Source: Gallionella sp. UBA6045
GTDB taxonomy: Bacteria > Pseudomonadota > Gammaproteobacteria > Burkholderiales > Gallionellaceae
NCBI GenBank assembly: GCA_002429165.1
Contig: DIYV01000165.1
Span: 1-21,939, forward strand
Direction of reading: 5' to 3'
Length of the DNA: 21,939 nt
Part shown: in pieces, positions 7,540-16,798 of the stretch
How positions within the stretch are numbered: the first letter of the stretch is position 1
Layout: each line of letters opens with the position of its first letter
Position numbers and translations under genes: made by a program
The notes under the pieces: generated by a model
What the model was told of the DNA's origin: nothing
Seen by the model: only the letters and a program-made list of their open reading frames with translations
Database searches by the model: none

Positions 7540-10500
7540 ATGAGTGCCTACGCCGAACTCCACTGCCTCTCCAACTTCACCTTTCTGCGCGGTGCATCCC
7601 ATGCCGAAGAACTGGTAGAACGCTCCCACGAACTTGGCTACACCGCACTGGCCATCACCGACGAATGTTCACTCGCGGGTGTCGTCCGCGCCCATGTAGC
7701 CGCTAAGGCCTGCAGCTTGAAACTGATCGTCGGCAGCGAAATGCGTTTTGAAGACGGACCAGGCATCGTGCTGCTCGCGACAAATCGCACCGGCTACAGC
7801 AATCTGTCCGAACTGATTACCCAGGGGCGACGCGGCGACATCAAGGGCCGTTACAGTCTTGCCCTCAGCGATATCCGGAATGGCCTGCCGGGTTGCCTCG
7901 CCTTGCTTTTGCCGGAACCGCTGCCTTCGCTTGCGCAAGCTCAGCTAGTCGCAGCCGCGTTTCCAGACAGTTCGTGGCTGGCCGTGGAACTGTTCCGCGC
8001 AGCTGATGACCAAGAGCGCCTCACCGCATTAACCGGGCTTGGGGAAGCAGCCGGTTTACCGCTGGTTGCAACCGGCGATGTGCACATGCATGTCGCACAA
8101 CGCAGGGTATTGCAGGACACGCTTACCGCCATTCGTCTGGGCACGCCGGTATTTGCCGCCGGGGCTGCGCTGTATCCCAACGGCGAGCGCCACCTGCGCA
8201 AACCTGCCGACCTTGCGCGCATCTATCCGCCTGAATTGCTTGCGCAGACGCTTGTCGTTGCCGGACGCTGCCAATTCTCGCTCGACGAGTTGCGCTATGA
8301 ATATCCGGAAGAACTTGTGCCACCGGGTGTAACCGCCATCTCCCATCTGCGCCAGCTCACCGAAGCAGGGCTCGTGCAGCGCTTCCCGCAGGGCGTGCCG
8401 GACAAGGTGCGCGTCCAGGTGGAATACGAACTGGTGCTCATCGCAGAGCTCAAGTACGAGCCGTATTTCCTCACCGTGCACGACATCGTGCGTTTCGCCC
8501 GCAGCCGCGGCATCCTGTGTCAGGGGCGCGGCTCGGCGGCCAACTCCGCGGTGTGTTACGCGCTGCATATTACCGAAGTGAACCCTGCCTGCATGGAGAT
8601 GCTGTTCGAGCGTTTCATCTCCAAAGAACGTGGAGAACCGCCTGACATCGATGTCGATTTCGAGCACGAGCGCCGCGAGGAGGTGATTCAGTATCTCTAT
8701 GCGAAATACGGCAGGGAGCGCGCGGCACTGGCCGCGACCGTCATCACCTACCGCCCCAAAAGCGCGATGCGCGATGTGGGCAAGGCGCTGGGCTTTGATC
8801 TTGAGCAGGTAGACCGGCTTGCAAAATCGATGGCGTGGTGGGACGGGCGCCAGGTGATGCCGCCACGCCTTGAGGAAGCAGGCTTCGATCCCGCCAACCC
8901 GAAAGTTCGACTGCTGATACAACTGGTCGAAGAACTGATGGGCTTCCCGCGCCACCTTTCGCAGCACGTGGGAGGCTTCGTCATCGCACGCGACAAACTC
9001 TCGCAACTTGTCCCAATTGAAAATGCCGCAATGGCAGAGCGCACCATCATTCAGTGGGACAAGGACGATCTCGACGCGCTGGGCCTGCTGAAGATCGACA
9101 TACTGGCCTTGGGCATGCTCTCAGCCATTCGCCGCGCGCTTGATGAAGTGAGCAGGCTGCGCGGCAAGCAGTTCACCATCGCGGATGTGCCTCGCGAAGA
9201 CCCAGCGGTGTATGACATGATCGGCCACGCCGATACCGTAGGCGTGTTCCAGATCGAGTCGCGCGCGCAGATGTCCATGCTGCCGCGCCTGCGACCGCGC
9301 CGTTTCTACGACCTGGTGATTGAGGTGGCCATCGTGCGCCCGGGACCGATACAGGGCGGCATGGTGCATCCTTATCTGCGCCGCCGCGAAGGCTCAGAGC
9401 CGGTGACCTATCCGAGCGAGGAGGTGAGGGACGTGCTGGAACGCACACTGGGCGTGCCCATCTTCCAGGAGCAGGTGATGCGCCTTGCAGTAGTTGCGGC
9501 AGGCTTCACCCCCGGCGAAGCAGACAAAGTGCGCCGCTCAATGGCCGCATGGAAACGCAAAGGCGGGCTGGAGCACTTTGAGCGGAAGCTGATCGACGGC
9601 ATGCGCGAACGTGGTTACCAGCAAGAATTCGCGGAGCAGATATTCCAGCAGATACTGGGCTTTGGCGAATACGGCTTCCCCGAGTCGCACGCGGCCAGCT
9701 TCGCGCTGCTGGTTTATATATCTGCATGGCTCAAGTGCCATGAACCCGCAGCATTTGCCTGCGCTCTGTTGAATAGCCAGCCGATGGGCTTTTATGCCCC
9801 CGCCCAGATCGTGCAGGATCTCCGCCGCCACGGCGTGGAAATAATGCCAGCCGACGTAACCAGCAGTGACTGGGATTGCACACTGAATGTTACTCATCAG
9901 GCAGAGGAATGGCAGCCCGCCCTGCGTCTGGGTCTAAGGATGGTAAGCGGCATCTCAACAGAAGGTGCATCACGCATCGTGGAAGCCCGTGAACAAAAGC
10001 CGTTTGATAGTGTGGAAGATATGGCAATACGGTGCGACCTGGACAAGCGCGATCTCAAGTGTCTGGCAGCAGCAGGTGCCCTGTCCATCTTGGCAGGTCA
10101 CCGCAGGCAAGCCTACTGGGATGTGGCCGGCATCGAACAGGCTACCCCGTTGGCCTTATCCACGGCAGAAGAAATGCAACCGGCACTGTTCCCGCTGACC
10201 GAAGGCCAGAACCTTGCAGCGGACTACGCGAGTCTGGGGCTCACCCTGGGCAGGCATCCTCTGGCATTGTTACGCGACCCACTCCGACGACAACGCATGG
10301 TCACTGCAATGGAGCTGCGCTCATTCCCACATGGAAGGCTCGCGCGCGCCGCAGGCTTGGTAATCAGTCGTCAGCGCCCGGGAACAGCAAGTGGTGTGAC
10401 ATTCTTGACCCTCGAAGATGAAACCGGATCGATCAACGTCGTGGTATGGCGCGACCTCGCAGACAAGCAACGACGTGAACTGCTTGGTTCACGACTGCTT

Positions 10501-10617
10501 GCGGTGTACGGCGTGCTGGAGCGACAGGGCGAAGTGACGCATTTGATTGCGGGGCATCTGAAGGATTTGACGCCATTGCTTGGCGATCTGGTTACGCATT
10601 CGAGGGATTTTCATTGA
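7540..10617 (+). CDS. dnaE2: DnaE2, error-prone DNA polymerase III alpha subunit
   Basis: 1025 residues, the usual length of DnaE2, which is shorter than replicative DnaE. It is the C-family polymerase that performs damage-induced translesion synthesis. The N-terminal PHP domain begins [18 protein letters not shown]. The catalytic motif PDIDVDF is at 368-374 and a third acidic candidate, Asp591, is in RFYDLV, followed by RPGPIQGGM. Helix-hairpin-helix segments follow, with an OB-fold near 930-1010 ([20 protein letters not shown]). GAGG at the imuB stop serves as Shine-Dalgarno. It is the last gene of the SOS block, and a 346-nt gap follows. The frame is intact. Confidence 0.96.
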   Translation: MSAYAELHCLSNFTFLRGASHAEELVERSHELGYTALAITDECSLAGVVRAHVAAKACSLKLIVGSEMRFEDGPGIVLLATNRTGYSNLSELITQGRRGDIKGRYSLALSDIRNGLPGCLALLLPEPLPSLAQAQLVAAAFPDSSWLAVELFRAADDQERLTALTGLGEAAGLPLVATGDVHMHVAQRRVLQDTLTAIRLGTPVFAAGAALYPNGERHLRKPADLARIYPPELLAQTLVVAGRCQFSLDELRYEYPEELVPPGVTAISHLRQLTEAGLVQRFPQGVPDKVRVQVEYELVLIAELKYEPYFLTVHDIVRFARSRGILCQGRGSAANSAVCYALHITEVNPACMEMLFERFISKERGEPPDIDVDFEHERREEVIQYLYAKYGRERAALAATVITYRPKSAMRDVGKALGFDLEQVDRLAKSMAWWDGRQVMPPRLEEAGFDPANPKVRLLIQLVEELMGFPRHLSQHVGGFVIARDKLSQLVPIENAAMAERTIIQWDKDDLDALGLLKIDILALGMLSAIRRALDEVSRLRGKQFTIADVPREDPAVYDMIGHADTVGVFQIESRAQMSMLPRLRPRRFYDLVIEVAIVRPGPIQGGMVHPYLRRREGSEPVTYPSEEVRDVLERTLGVPIFQEQVMRLAVVAAGFTPGEADKVRRSMAAWKRKGGLEHFERKLIDGMRERGYQQEFAEQIFQQILGFGEYGFPESHAASFALLVYISAWLKCHEPAAFACALLNSQPMGFYAPAQIVQDLRRHGVEIMPADVTSSDWDCTLNVTHQAEEWQPALRLGLRMVSGISTEGASRIVEAREQKPFDSVEDMAIRCDLDKRDLKCLAAAGALSILAGHRRQAYWDVAGIEQATPLALSTAEEMQPALFPLTEGQNLAADYASLGLTLGRHPLALLRDPLRRQRMVTAMELRSFPHGRLARAAGLVISRQRPGTASGVTFLTLEDETGSINVVVWRDLADKQRRELLGSRLLAVYGVLERQGEVTHLIAGHLKDLTPLLGDLVTHSRDFH

Positions 10618-10963
10618 AGCTATGCATCAGGGAATCAGCAACTATCCTGTTAATGAACGTTAAACGGAATGTTTGTTTGCTGTCGAATGTATCTTCACGG
10701 TTACGCTGCGACCTTCCGCTTTTCGGCCAAAGCGGACGGTGGCGATTATCCCAAAAGGCAGCTAGGTTAGACGTCTACTGCCAGCTTCACGGCAAAATTT
10801 TGGACAACCCCGTTCACGTATTCAGTTCTTAGCTTCAATGTTCAAGACAATTTCCGGAAAACTAAATAAATTTAGTCACAATTACTGAGATGGGACGCAA
10901 ATAGTGATTTAAAGCGATGCTCTCAAAGCAACGAGGATTTCCCGCAGGTTACTCACTGGCTTT
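10618..10963. other. Convergent intergenic region between dnaE2 and the LysR gene
   Basis: 346 nt with no convincing gene. It holds the second copy of the 26-nt dispersed repeat with a hairpin (10715-10736). The rest is AT-richer and shows no other structure I can defend. A 72-codon open frame starting inside the dnaE2 end has no ribosome site or family features and is not called. Confidence 0.7.
10715..10747 (-). repeat. 26-nt dispersed repeat, copy 2, with hairpin
   Basis: Positions 10722-10747 are the reverse complement of 2234-2259 with one mismatch. TCCGCTTT (10715-10722) pairs with AAAGCGGA (10729-10736) around TCGGCC. It lies about 100 nt after the dnaE2 stop and could act as a rho-dependent or weak terminator stem, but no T-tract follows. 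Confidence 0.65.
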
Positions 10964-11893
10964 TCAACCGTCTTCGATCTTCACTTCCTCCCGCCACATC
11001 TTCAGATGGCTGCAAGCATAGTCTTTGAATGTATAGACTATACGGCGGTGGGTGACGCTTTTGAGTGTCAGCAAAACCACCTGCAAAGGCTTGTGCTCGT
11101 CCTTGAGCCGTACGTGTTTGACCGTCGTTCCATCATAAGTCTGTGAAACCTTTGGCTGGAGGTTGAGCAGCGAATAGCCGAGGTTATTACCAACCAAAGT
11201 TCGGATGGTTTCGAAGGATTGGGAGCGATAACTGATATTGGGTTTGAGCCCCAATGAATGAAAAATCGAGAGAAAGTACTCGCGCGTATAGGGCATGTCC
11301 ATCAGCACGAAAGGCTCGTCGATCAAGTCGGAAAGAGATACTTCATCATTCCCTGCGAGTGAATGACTGCTTGATAACACGGCGCTCACCGGCAAAGTTG
11401 CGAGCTGCCACGCCTCGAGATTCTTGGTAAGCCCAATATCAAAGCTGATTGCAAGTTCGGTTTCTCCTGAGTAAATGCTTTGCAGCACGGTCTCTTGATC
11501 CCCGAGCAGAAACTGGATATTGATACCTGGGTAAAACTGATTGAACCCTGCGATCAGGTTGGACAGTATGATCGGTGCGAGATTGGAAAAACAGGCGATT
11601 GACAGGTTGCCTTTCAAAGCGCTACCCAGCGCTCCCGCAATATTGTGAAAGTTGTCAGCATGAGCGAGTAGTCCTCGTGCTTCGATTACCAATAGCTTGC
11701 CATAGGAGGTAAGTGCCATACCTTTGGCTGGCTTGCGCACGAAGAGCTGGACCCCGACAGACTCTTCGAACTCTCGGATCGTAGAGGAAACGGCACCTGG
11801 GCTACGTCCGAGGTACTCTGCGGCACCGGTCACGGTACCGTGCTCGCTCACGGCAATCAGCGTACGCAGGGCGCGCAAGGAAAAGTTGTTCAA
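10964..11893 (-). CDS. LysR-type transcriptional regulator
   Basis: 309 residues, standard LysR length. The N-terminal winged helix-turn-helix is at about 1-60 (LRTLIAVSEHGTVTGAAEYLGRSPGAVS). The effector-binding domain is at about 90-300, with the usual GNLSIACF entry strand. The start is TTG at 11893; no ATG lies near the N-terminus, and starting here keeps the full DNA-binding domain. It is divergent from the nitrilase gene with 98 nt between them, the classic arrangement for a LysR activator of the neighbouring operon. The inducer is probably a substrate or product of that pathway (inference). GC content by eye is lower than in the flanking repair genes. Confidence 0.93.
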   Translation of the reverse strand: MNNFSLRALRTLIAVSEHGTVTGAAEYLGRSPGAVSSTIREFEESVGVQLFVRKPAKGMALTSYGKLLVIEARGLLAHADNFHNIAGALGSALKGNLSIACFSNLAPIILSNLIAGFNQFYPGINIQFLLGDQETVLQSIYSGETELAISFDIGLTKNLEAWQLATLPVSAVLSSSHSLAGNDEVSLSDLIDEPFVLMDMPYTREYFLSIFHSLGLKPNISYRSQSFETIRTLVGNNLGYSLLNLQPKVSQTYDGTTVKHVRLKDEHKPLQVVLLTLKSVTHRRIVYTFKDYACSHLKMWREEVKIEDG

Positions 11894-11991
11894 TTTTTCT
11901 AAACTAGTTGTTAACGTTATATTACATTTTCAAATAGTAGCACAATCCGTATTATGGTTAAAAAGGCGATATTGCTTTATAGGAGATTTTG
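11894..11991. promoter_or_regulatory. Divergent promoter region of the LysR and nitrilase genes
   Basis: 98 AT-rich nt hold both promoters. The palindrome TAACGTTA (11912-11919) lies near the LysR start. TATTAT (about 11950-11955) is a plausible -10 for the nitrilase operon. AGGAG (11981-11985) is the nitrilase Shine-Dalgarno and selects ATG 11992 over the TTG directly before it. LysR sites of the T-N11-A kind are expected here but I could not single one out. Confidence 0.5.
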
Positions 11992-13056
11992 ATGCCGAAT
12001 CAGGAACACCGCCCCTCCCGCTCTTTTGTCGTCGCGGCCGCGCATGCTTCAGCACCAGCCCTTGATCGTGATGCGGGCGTGTCGAAAGCCTGCAAACTGA
12101 TCGCCGAGGCGGGCGCGGCGGGCGTACGCCTGCTGGTGTTTTCGGAATCCTTCATTCCGGGCTTTCCGATCTGGAATGGCATTTTTGCCCCCATCGACGG
12201 CCATAAGCTGTTTCGACGTTTCGCCGAGAATGCGCTGCGGCCCGACCAACGCCCGTTCCGCGACATCATGAATGCAGCCGCACGTCACAAGGTGTTCGTC
12301 AGTCTGGGATTCTGTGAGGTCTCGGAGCGAAGTCCCGGACGCCTCTGGAATAGCCAAGCGCTGATTTCGGACGAAGGAGAGCTACTAAATGTGCATCGCA
12401 AGCTTGTCCCGACCTTCTATGAGCAATTGACGTGGGACCGCGGTGACGCAGCAGGGCTGCGCGTATTGGATACGTCGATTGGAAAGATCGGAGGCCTAAT
12501 TTGCGGTGAAAACAACAATCCGCTGGCTCGGTACGTGATGATGGGCGAGGGCGAGGAAATCCATTGCGCCTGCTATCCAGCAGTATGGCCGTTCCGCAAT
12601 CCGATCACTGCCGCGCCCTACGATTTGCGCGAAGCGATTCGATTCCGTGCGGCGGCACATAGTTTTGAAGCTAAGGTCTTCACTATCGTAAGCGCTGGGA
12701 TGGTCGACGATAACTTGATCGAGGTATTCAGCGACCATGACCCGGAAAAAGCTGCGATCTTGCGAGCCTGTCCGCCGGCCTGTTCGATGATTGTTGGACC
12801 CGATGGAGAATTGATCTCGGAAATCCGCCAGGACGAGGAGGGGCTGGTCCTCGCCGAAATCGACCTTACCTCGCTCGTCGAACTCAAGCGTCACCATGAC
12901 ATGGCTGGTTATTACTGTCGCTCTGATTTATTCCATGTGCAACTAGCCAGGCAACGAGGCGAGGTGCTTGAGGTGATGGAATCTGATGATCCCGCGATGC
13001 GTTTGGTGCCAGAAGACTCACCTGAATTTGGCTTAAACGGCGCAAGTTGCATCTGA
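11992..13056 (+). CDS. Nitrilase (branch 1 carbon-nitrogen hydrolase)
   Basis: 354 residues, typical for nitrilases. It hydrolyses a nitrile (R-CN) to the carboxylic acid and ammonia through a cysteine thioimidate. The Glu-Lys-Cys triad is visible: Glu52 in FSESFIPGFPIW, Lys137 in HRKLVPTFYEQLTW (with the accessory Glu144), Cys171 in GGLICGENNNPLARY. The Gly after the catalytic Cys, where many aliphatic nitrilases and cyanide hydratases have Trp, points to a less-studied subgroup. No signal peptide is visible, so it is cytoplasmic. ATG 11992 has AGGAG with a 6-nt spacer. It is the first gene of an operon with a five-gene ABC importer, which suggests the importer brings in the nitrile. The substrate is not determinable from sequence. 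Confidence 0.92.
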   Translation: MPNQEHRPSRSFVVAAAHASAPALDRDAGVSKACKLIAEAGAAGVRLLVFSESFIPGFPIWNGIFAPIDGHKLFRRFAENALRPDQRPFRDIMNAAARHKVFVSLGFCEVSERSPGRLWNSQALISDEGELLNVHRKLVPTFYEQLTWDRGDAAGLRVLDTSIGKIGGLICGENNNPLARYVMMGEGEEIHCACYPAVWPFRNPITAAPYDLREAIRFRAAAHSFEAKVFTIVSAGMVDDNLIEVFSDHDPEKAAILRACPPACSMIVGPDGELISEIRQDEEGLVLAEIDLTSLVELKRHHDMAGYYCRSDLFHVQLARQRGEVLEVMESDDPAMRLVPEDSPEFGLNGASCI

Positions 13057-13097
13057 AAGTATTTTTTTGTTTCACTACCGTTGAAAGGACCATTACC

Positions 13098-14213
13098 ATG
13101 ATCAGCAAGTCTGCATTCAAAGTTGTTCGCGCTCTGCTTCTGTCGATGTTCGTTTTGGCTTTTGTCATTCCTAAGCTCTCGTGGGCGGCGGATTACGGCA
13201 AGGCAAGCGGCCCGGTCGAATTGACAGTAGGATTCCCATGCTGTTATGCCGCGACTTGGTCCGCTTATGTTGTCAAGGAAAAAGAGCTTTGGAAAAAGTA
13301 TCTGCCACAGGGCTCGAAAATTAACTACAACATTGCAATTGCCGGCCCACCTATCATCAACGGCATGCTTGCTGATAAGATCCAGATCGGCTATCTGGGC
13401 GATATGCCAGCGATCGTGCTGACGACCAAGAACAATGTCGCGGACGTTCGGCTAGTGGCGACTACGGCGCTTTCCTACGATCAGTGCAATATCCTGCTGG
13501 TGCGTCCAGATGCACCAAACTTCGCGACATCGCAAGCTGCTGTCAGCTGGCTTGCTGGCAAGCAGATGGGCATTCCTAGGGGGAGTTGCGGGGATCGCTT
13601 CGCGAGCGTAATCATGCATCGTAACAAAGTCGAGGCGGGTAGCTATCTAAATCAGAATATCGAGGTCATCACCAGCAACTTCCGTGCGAAAAAGATCGAC
13701 GCCGCCGTCGTCTGGGAGCCTGTCGCTTCGCAGATAATAAACCAAGGTATCGCCAAGCGGGTGGCCTCCGGCGTCAATTTCAACATGACTGACGGCGCTT
13801 TCCTCGCGATGCGCCAAGACCTCATCTCAGCTCGACCGGACATTGTGCACGACTGGCTTGAGGCCGAGCTCGATGCTCAGTTGTTCATGTCGAATCCGAA
13901 GAATGCCGAAGAGGTTGTCGAGATCGTCCACAAGAACATTCCCAATTTTGGTAAGGAAGAAATACGTGATGCATTATTCAAACGGTACCCGGACAACCAG
14001 GGCGGAACAGACGTCCGCTTGACTCAGCCGTTCACCTTTCCCACGGAGGTGAGGAAACTACTGGCCGATGAGACGTCATTCCTTTATTCGGTTAAGGGTA
14101 TCGCGACACCGAAGATGCGTGACGATGCGATCTACTCTAAGCCAGCTGATGGTGTCCTGAAAGCGCGAGGCTTGACTTCACCGGTGGGCCAGATCAAGGC
14201 GATCATCAAGTAA
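13098..14213 (+). CDS. Periplasmic substrate-binding protein, NrtA/SsuA/TauA (NMT1-like) family
   Basis: 371 residues. The signal peptide covers about residues 1-30 (basic start, hydrophobic ALLLSMFVLAFVI, cleavage near SWA-A). The mature part opens with ELTVGFPCCYAATWSAYV and contains IAGPPIINGMLADKIQIGYLGDMPAIV, the strand-helix pattern of nitrate/sulfonate/taurine-type binding proteins that line the ligand cleft. The adjacent Cys48-Cys49 is unusual. ATG 13098 with AAAGGA 8 nt upstream is preferred over an upstream TTG at 13047 that would overlap the nitrilase gene and disrupt the signal peptide. It lies 41 nt after the nitrilase stop in the same operon. The ligand is presumably a nitrile or its acid (inference from context). 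Confidence 0.9.
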   Translation: MISKSAFKVVRALLLSMFVLAFVIPKLSWAADYGKASGPVELTVGFPCCYAATWSAYVVKEKELWKKYLPQGSKINYNIAIAGPPIINGMLADKIQIGYLGDMPAIVLTTKNNVADVRLVATTALSYDQCNILLVRPDAPNFATSQAAVSWLAGKQMGIPRGSCGDRFASVIMHRNKVEAGSYLNQNIEVITSNFRAKKIDAAVVWEPVASQIINQGIAKRVASGVNFNMTDGAFLAMRQDLISARPDIVHDWLEAELDAQLFMSNPKNAEEVVEIVHKNIPNFGKEEIRDALFKRYPDNQGGTDVRLTQPFTFPTEVRKLLADETSFLYSVKGIATPKMRDDAIYSKPADGVLKARGLTSPVGQIKAIIK

Positions 14214-14239
14214 GTCGGCGTTCTTAAGAGGATTGACTC

Positions 14240-15094
14240 ATGACAAAGGCCCGCATATCTGCCAGTCCAACCAGAGTGCATGCAGAACTGATCCGATCGG
14301 CGTTCTGGTCCCGCGCCGGGCTCATGTTGCTGGGCTTTGGTCTCGCCATCCTGTACTGGTACCTGACGGTCGATATATGGCAATTGCCTCGCTTTCGTAA
14401 TCTGCCGAGCGTACATGTGGTGTTCAGGGAATGGTTCAGTCCGAATCCAGTCTACGGGCTGTCAATTTACACTCCGCAATATTACCGAGACATCGGCTAT
14501 AGCCTGTTACGTGTGGGCATCGCCTTTAGTCTCGCGACGCTTCTTGGCGTTCCGCTCGGACTCATGCTTGGCTGGTCGCAGCGATTTCAGGATTACGTCT
14601 TTCCGATCTTTGAGGTCTTGCGCCCGATCCCCCCGCTAGCCTGGGTACCGTTTGCAATCCTTATGTTCAGCGGTACTGAGACACCAGTCATTTTCCTGAC
14701 ATTTCTCGCATCATTTTTTGCAACAGCGCTCACCAGCATGCTTGGAGCGCGTTCGATCGATCCCTCGCTAGTACGTGCCGCGCGTTGTCTCGGTGCAAGC
14801 GAATGGACACTCTTCATTCATGTCATTGTGCCCGGCGCATTGCCGTCGATTTTCGGCGGCTTACAGACCTCGATTGGAGTCGCATGGTTCTCTCTTGTCG
14901 CGGCTGAAATGGTTTCGGGGCAGTATGGCCTTGGCTATCTCATCAATACTGGTTATTCGATGGCAACCTATCCGACAATCTTCATTGGCATGATTACATT
15001 GGGTTTAGTTGGCTACGCAACGTCAATACTGTTGCGCTTACTGGAGCGGGTCCTCGTCCGTGGTAGGGATGGTGAAAAAGGGGGGCTGTCGTGA
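14240..15094 (+). CDS. ABC importer permease 1 (SsuC/TauC/NrtB family)
   Basis: 284 residues, inner-membrane channel half of a type I ABC importer. About six hydrophobic segments are visible, beginning with LMLLGFGLAILYWYL. The conserved FEVLRPIPPLAWVPFAI and the EAA coupling loop AARCLGASEWTLFIHVIVPGALP (about 180-202) contact the ATPase. AGAGGA lies 7 nt before ATG 14240. The end overlaps the next gene by 4 nt (GTGA), showing translational coupling. A second, different permease gene follows in the operon, so this protein probably pairs with it as a heterodimer. Confidence 0.92.
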   Translation: MTKARISASPTRVHAELIRSAFWSRAGLMLLGFGLAILYWYLTVDIWQLPRFRNLPSVHVVFREWFSPNPVYGLSIYTPQYYRDIGYSLLRVGIAFSLATLLGVPLGLMLGWSQRFQDYVFPIFEVLRPIPPLAWVPFAILMFSGTETPVIFLTFLASFFATALTSMLGARSIDPSLVRAARCLGASEWTLFIHVIVPGALPSIFGGLQTSIGVAWFSLVAAEMVSGQYGLGYLINTGYSMATYPTIFIGMITLGLVGYATSILLRLLERVLVRGRDGEKGGLS

Positions 15095-15951
15095 AGGCTG
15101 AAATCATGCTGCCTTCCCTGGCTCTGGCACTCGGGCATCTGCAAATCGAAGATGCGGTCAAGATCTACGAGACGCGAGGCGTCGAGACAATGGCCGTCGA
15201 TCATTGTTCGATTGATATTGCACCCGGTGAAATCTGCATGATTGTCGGACCGTCAGGTTGCGGGAAGACGACGCTGCTCAATGCAGTGGCGGGATTTCAC
15301 GATCTGACCTCCGGCACGATCCGGCTCGACGGCAAGGTCCTGGCCACATCCGGGCAGCCGAGTGCAGCGCCGGGACCGGACCGCGTTGTCGTATTCCAGA
15401 ACGGCGCGTTGTTTCCTTGGAAGACGGTTCTCCAGAACATCGTTTTCGGACCGTTTGCACAGAAAAACATGAGTCGACGTGAAGCAATCGACAAGGCGCG
15501 CGCATTGATGGCGGACGCTGGCCTAACGGATATCGAGAACGCCTATCCTGGACATATCTCGTCCGGCATGAGCCGCCGCGTAGAGATCGTCCGAGCGATG
15601 ATGAATGATCCAGCGGTTCTTTTGCTCGACGAGCCTTATCGCGCCCTCGACAGTCTGACTCGTGCAATGATGCACGAGGCGCTTCTTGAAATGCATGCAC
15701 GGCGCCCTGTCACCATCCTTTTCATTACACATGACCTTGAGGAAGCAGTATTTCTCGGTCATCGCATCGTCGTGATGTCAGCACGACCATGTCGACCGAC
15801 CTTGCAGCTGCGCATCGACATGCCGCACCCGCGCAACTATGCGGTGACAACCAGTGATGCCTATAGAAATTATGTCAAGGCAACGCTGGATGCTGTACAG
15901 ATCGAAGCGCGCAAGTCGTTTGCTGCCAATGAAACGGAGGGGCAGGGATGA
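15091..15951 (+). CDS. ABC importer ATPase 1, degenerate signature motif
   Basis: 286 residues, cytoplasmic ATPase of the SsuB/TauB type. Walker A GPSGCGKT (53-60), Q-loop VFQNGALFPW, Walker B LLLDEP (Asp180, Glu181) and switch FITHD (His214) are intact. The signature is ISSGM (156-160) where the family has LSGGM, so its contribution to the partner's ATP site is altered. GTG 15091 is taken as start: it overlaps the permease stop (GTGA) and has an AGGGGGG stretch upstream. ATG 15106 is an alternative. The stop overlaps permease 2 by ATGA. Probable partner is ATPase 2 of the same operon. Confidence 0.92.
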   Translation: MKAEIMLPSLALALGHLQIEDAVKIYETRGVETMAVDHCSIDIAPGEICMIVGPSGCGKTTLLNAVAGFHDLTSGTIRLDGKVLATSGQPSAAPGPDRVVVFQNGALFPWKTVLQNIVFGPFAQKNMSRREAIDKARALMADAGLTDIENAYPGHISSGMSRRVEIVRAMMNDPAVLLLDEPYRALDSLTRAMMHEALLEMHARRPVTILFITHDLEEAVFLGHRIVVMSARPCRPTLQLRIDMPHPRNYAVTTSDAYRNYVKATLDAVQIEARKSFAANETEGQG

Positions 15952-16793
15952 GTTTAATATCAATGCGAGGGTCGAGTACCGCCGTGCGCCGACAGGACAT
16001 TCGCCTGCCAGTTGCTGGACGCAGAGCGATCATCTCTCTGCTCACGGTCATCGTACTCTGGGAAATCTCCGCGCGTTCGTCCTATCTCTTCGGATTTTCC
16101 ATTCCCTACATCGGTGTTTTACCGGCGCCTAGCGCGGTAGTGGCTGAGTGGAGTGGGCTGGTTACGGATCGCGGCTACTGGTCTTCCTGGTATCTCAGTT
16201 TTAGCCGTGTGTTTGCAGGCTTTATGTGTGCTCTCATACTAGGCGCCCCGCTGGGCCTCTTGTTTGCCACCAACCGAATGATGCGGGGCGTTTTTTTTCC
16301 GGTGTTTGAGGTGCTAAGACCAATACCTCCGATCGCTTGGGTGCCGGCCTCGATCATTTTCTGGCCGACGCAGGAGCTCTCAATTATTTTCGTGATTTTC
16401 CTGGGCGCTTTCTACCCCATTGTGCTTAATACTTTTAATGGAGCGCGGCAGATCGAACTTCCGATCGTGCAATCTGCCATTTCCATGGGCGCAGGTCGAT
16501 GGTATTTGTTTCGCCGCATTATTCTTCCGGCGAGTCTGCCCAATCTTGTTAACGGTGCATCTATTGGCATGGGTGTGGCCTGGGAGGTCGTGGTGGCTGC
16601 TGAAATGATCTCCGGCGGCAATGGTGGAGCGACCGGTAGTGGTCTCGGTCTATTCTTGTGGAACGCCTATACGGCAGGAAACCACGAGCAGATCGTGGTC
16701 GGCATGTTGTCAATCGGCATAGCTGGCTATTTTTCCAGTGCCCTGCTGAGAAAGTTTGGCGGTTTGCTGACGCCATGGCTGACAAGGAAGTAA
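15948..16793 (+). CDS. ABC importer permease 2 (SsuC/TauC/NrtB family)
   Basis: 281 residues, the second and different permease of the operon. It repeats the features of permease 1: FEVLRPIPPIAWVPASI, then the EAA loop AISMGAGRWYLFRRIILPASLPN (about 176-198), then GMGVAWEVVVAAEM. Several hydrophobic segments span the membrane. ATG 15948 overlaps the preceding stop (ATGA) and has a GGAGGGG stretch upstream. Most importers of this family use one permease gene as a homodimer, so two are notable and suggest a heterodimeric channel. Two separate importers sharing one binding protein is the alternative. Confidence 0.91.
   Translation: MSLISMRGSSTAVRRQDIRLPVAGRRAIISLLTVIVLWEISARSSYLFGFSIPYIGVLPAPSAVVAEWSGLVTDRGYWSSWYLSFSRVFAGFMCALILGAPLGLLFATNRMMRGVFFPVFEVLRPIPPIAWVPASIIFWPTQELSIIFVIFLGAFYPIVLNTFNGARQIELPIVQSAISMGAGRWYLFRRIILPASLPNLVNGASIGMGVAWEVVVAAEMISGGNGGATGSGLGLFLWNAYTAGNHEQIVVGMLSIGIAGYFSSALLRKFGGLLTPWLTRK
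16784..16790 (+). promoter_or_regulatory. Shine-Dalgarno deciding the ATPase 2 start
   Basis: AAGGAAG lies at the very end of permease 2 and 8 nt before ATG 16799. This favours 16799 over the in-frame ATG at 16774, which has no such site and would lie further inside permease 2. Confidence 0.6.
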
Positions 16794-16798
16794 TTCAA

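Noticed and set aside
10614..10832. 72-codon open frame after dnaE2
   Set aside because: It begins inside the dnaE2 stop region without a Shine-Dalgarno and shows no recognisable features.
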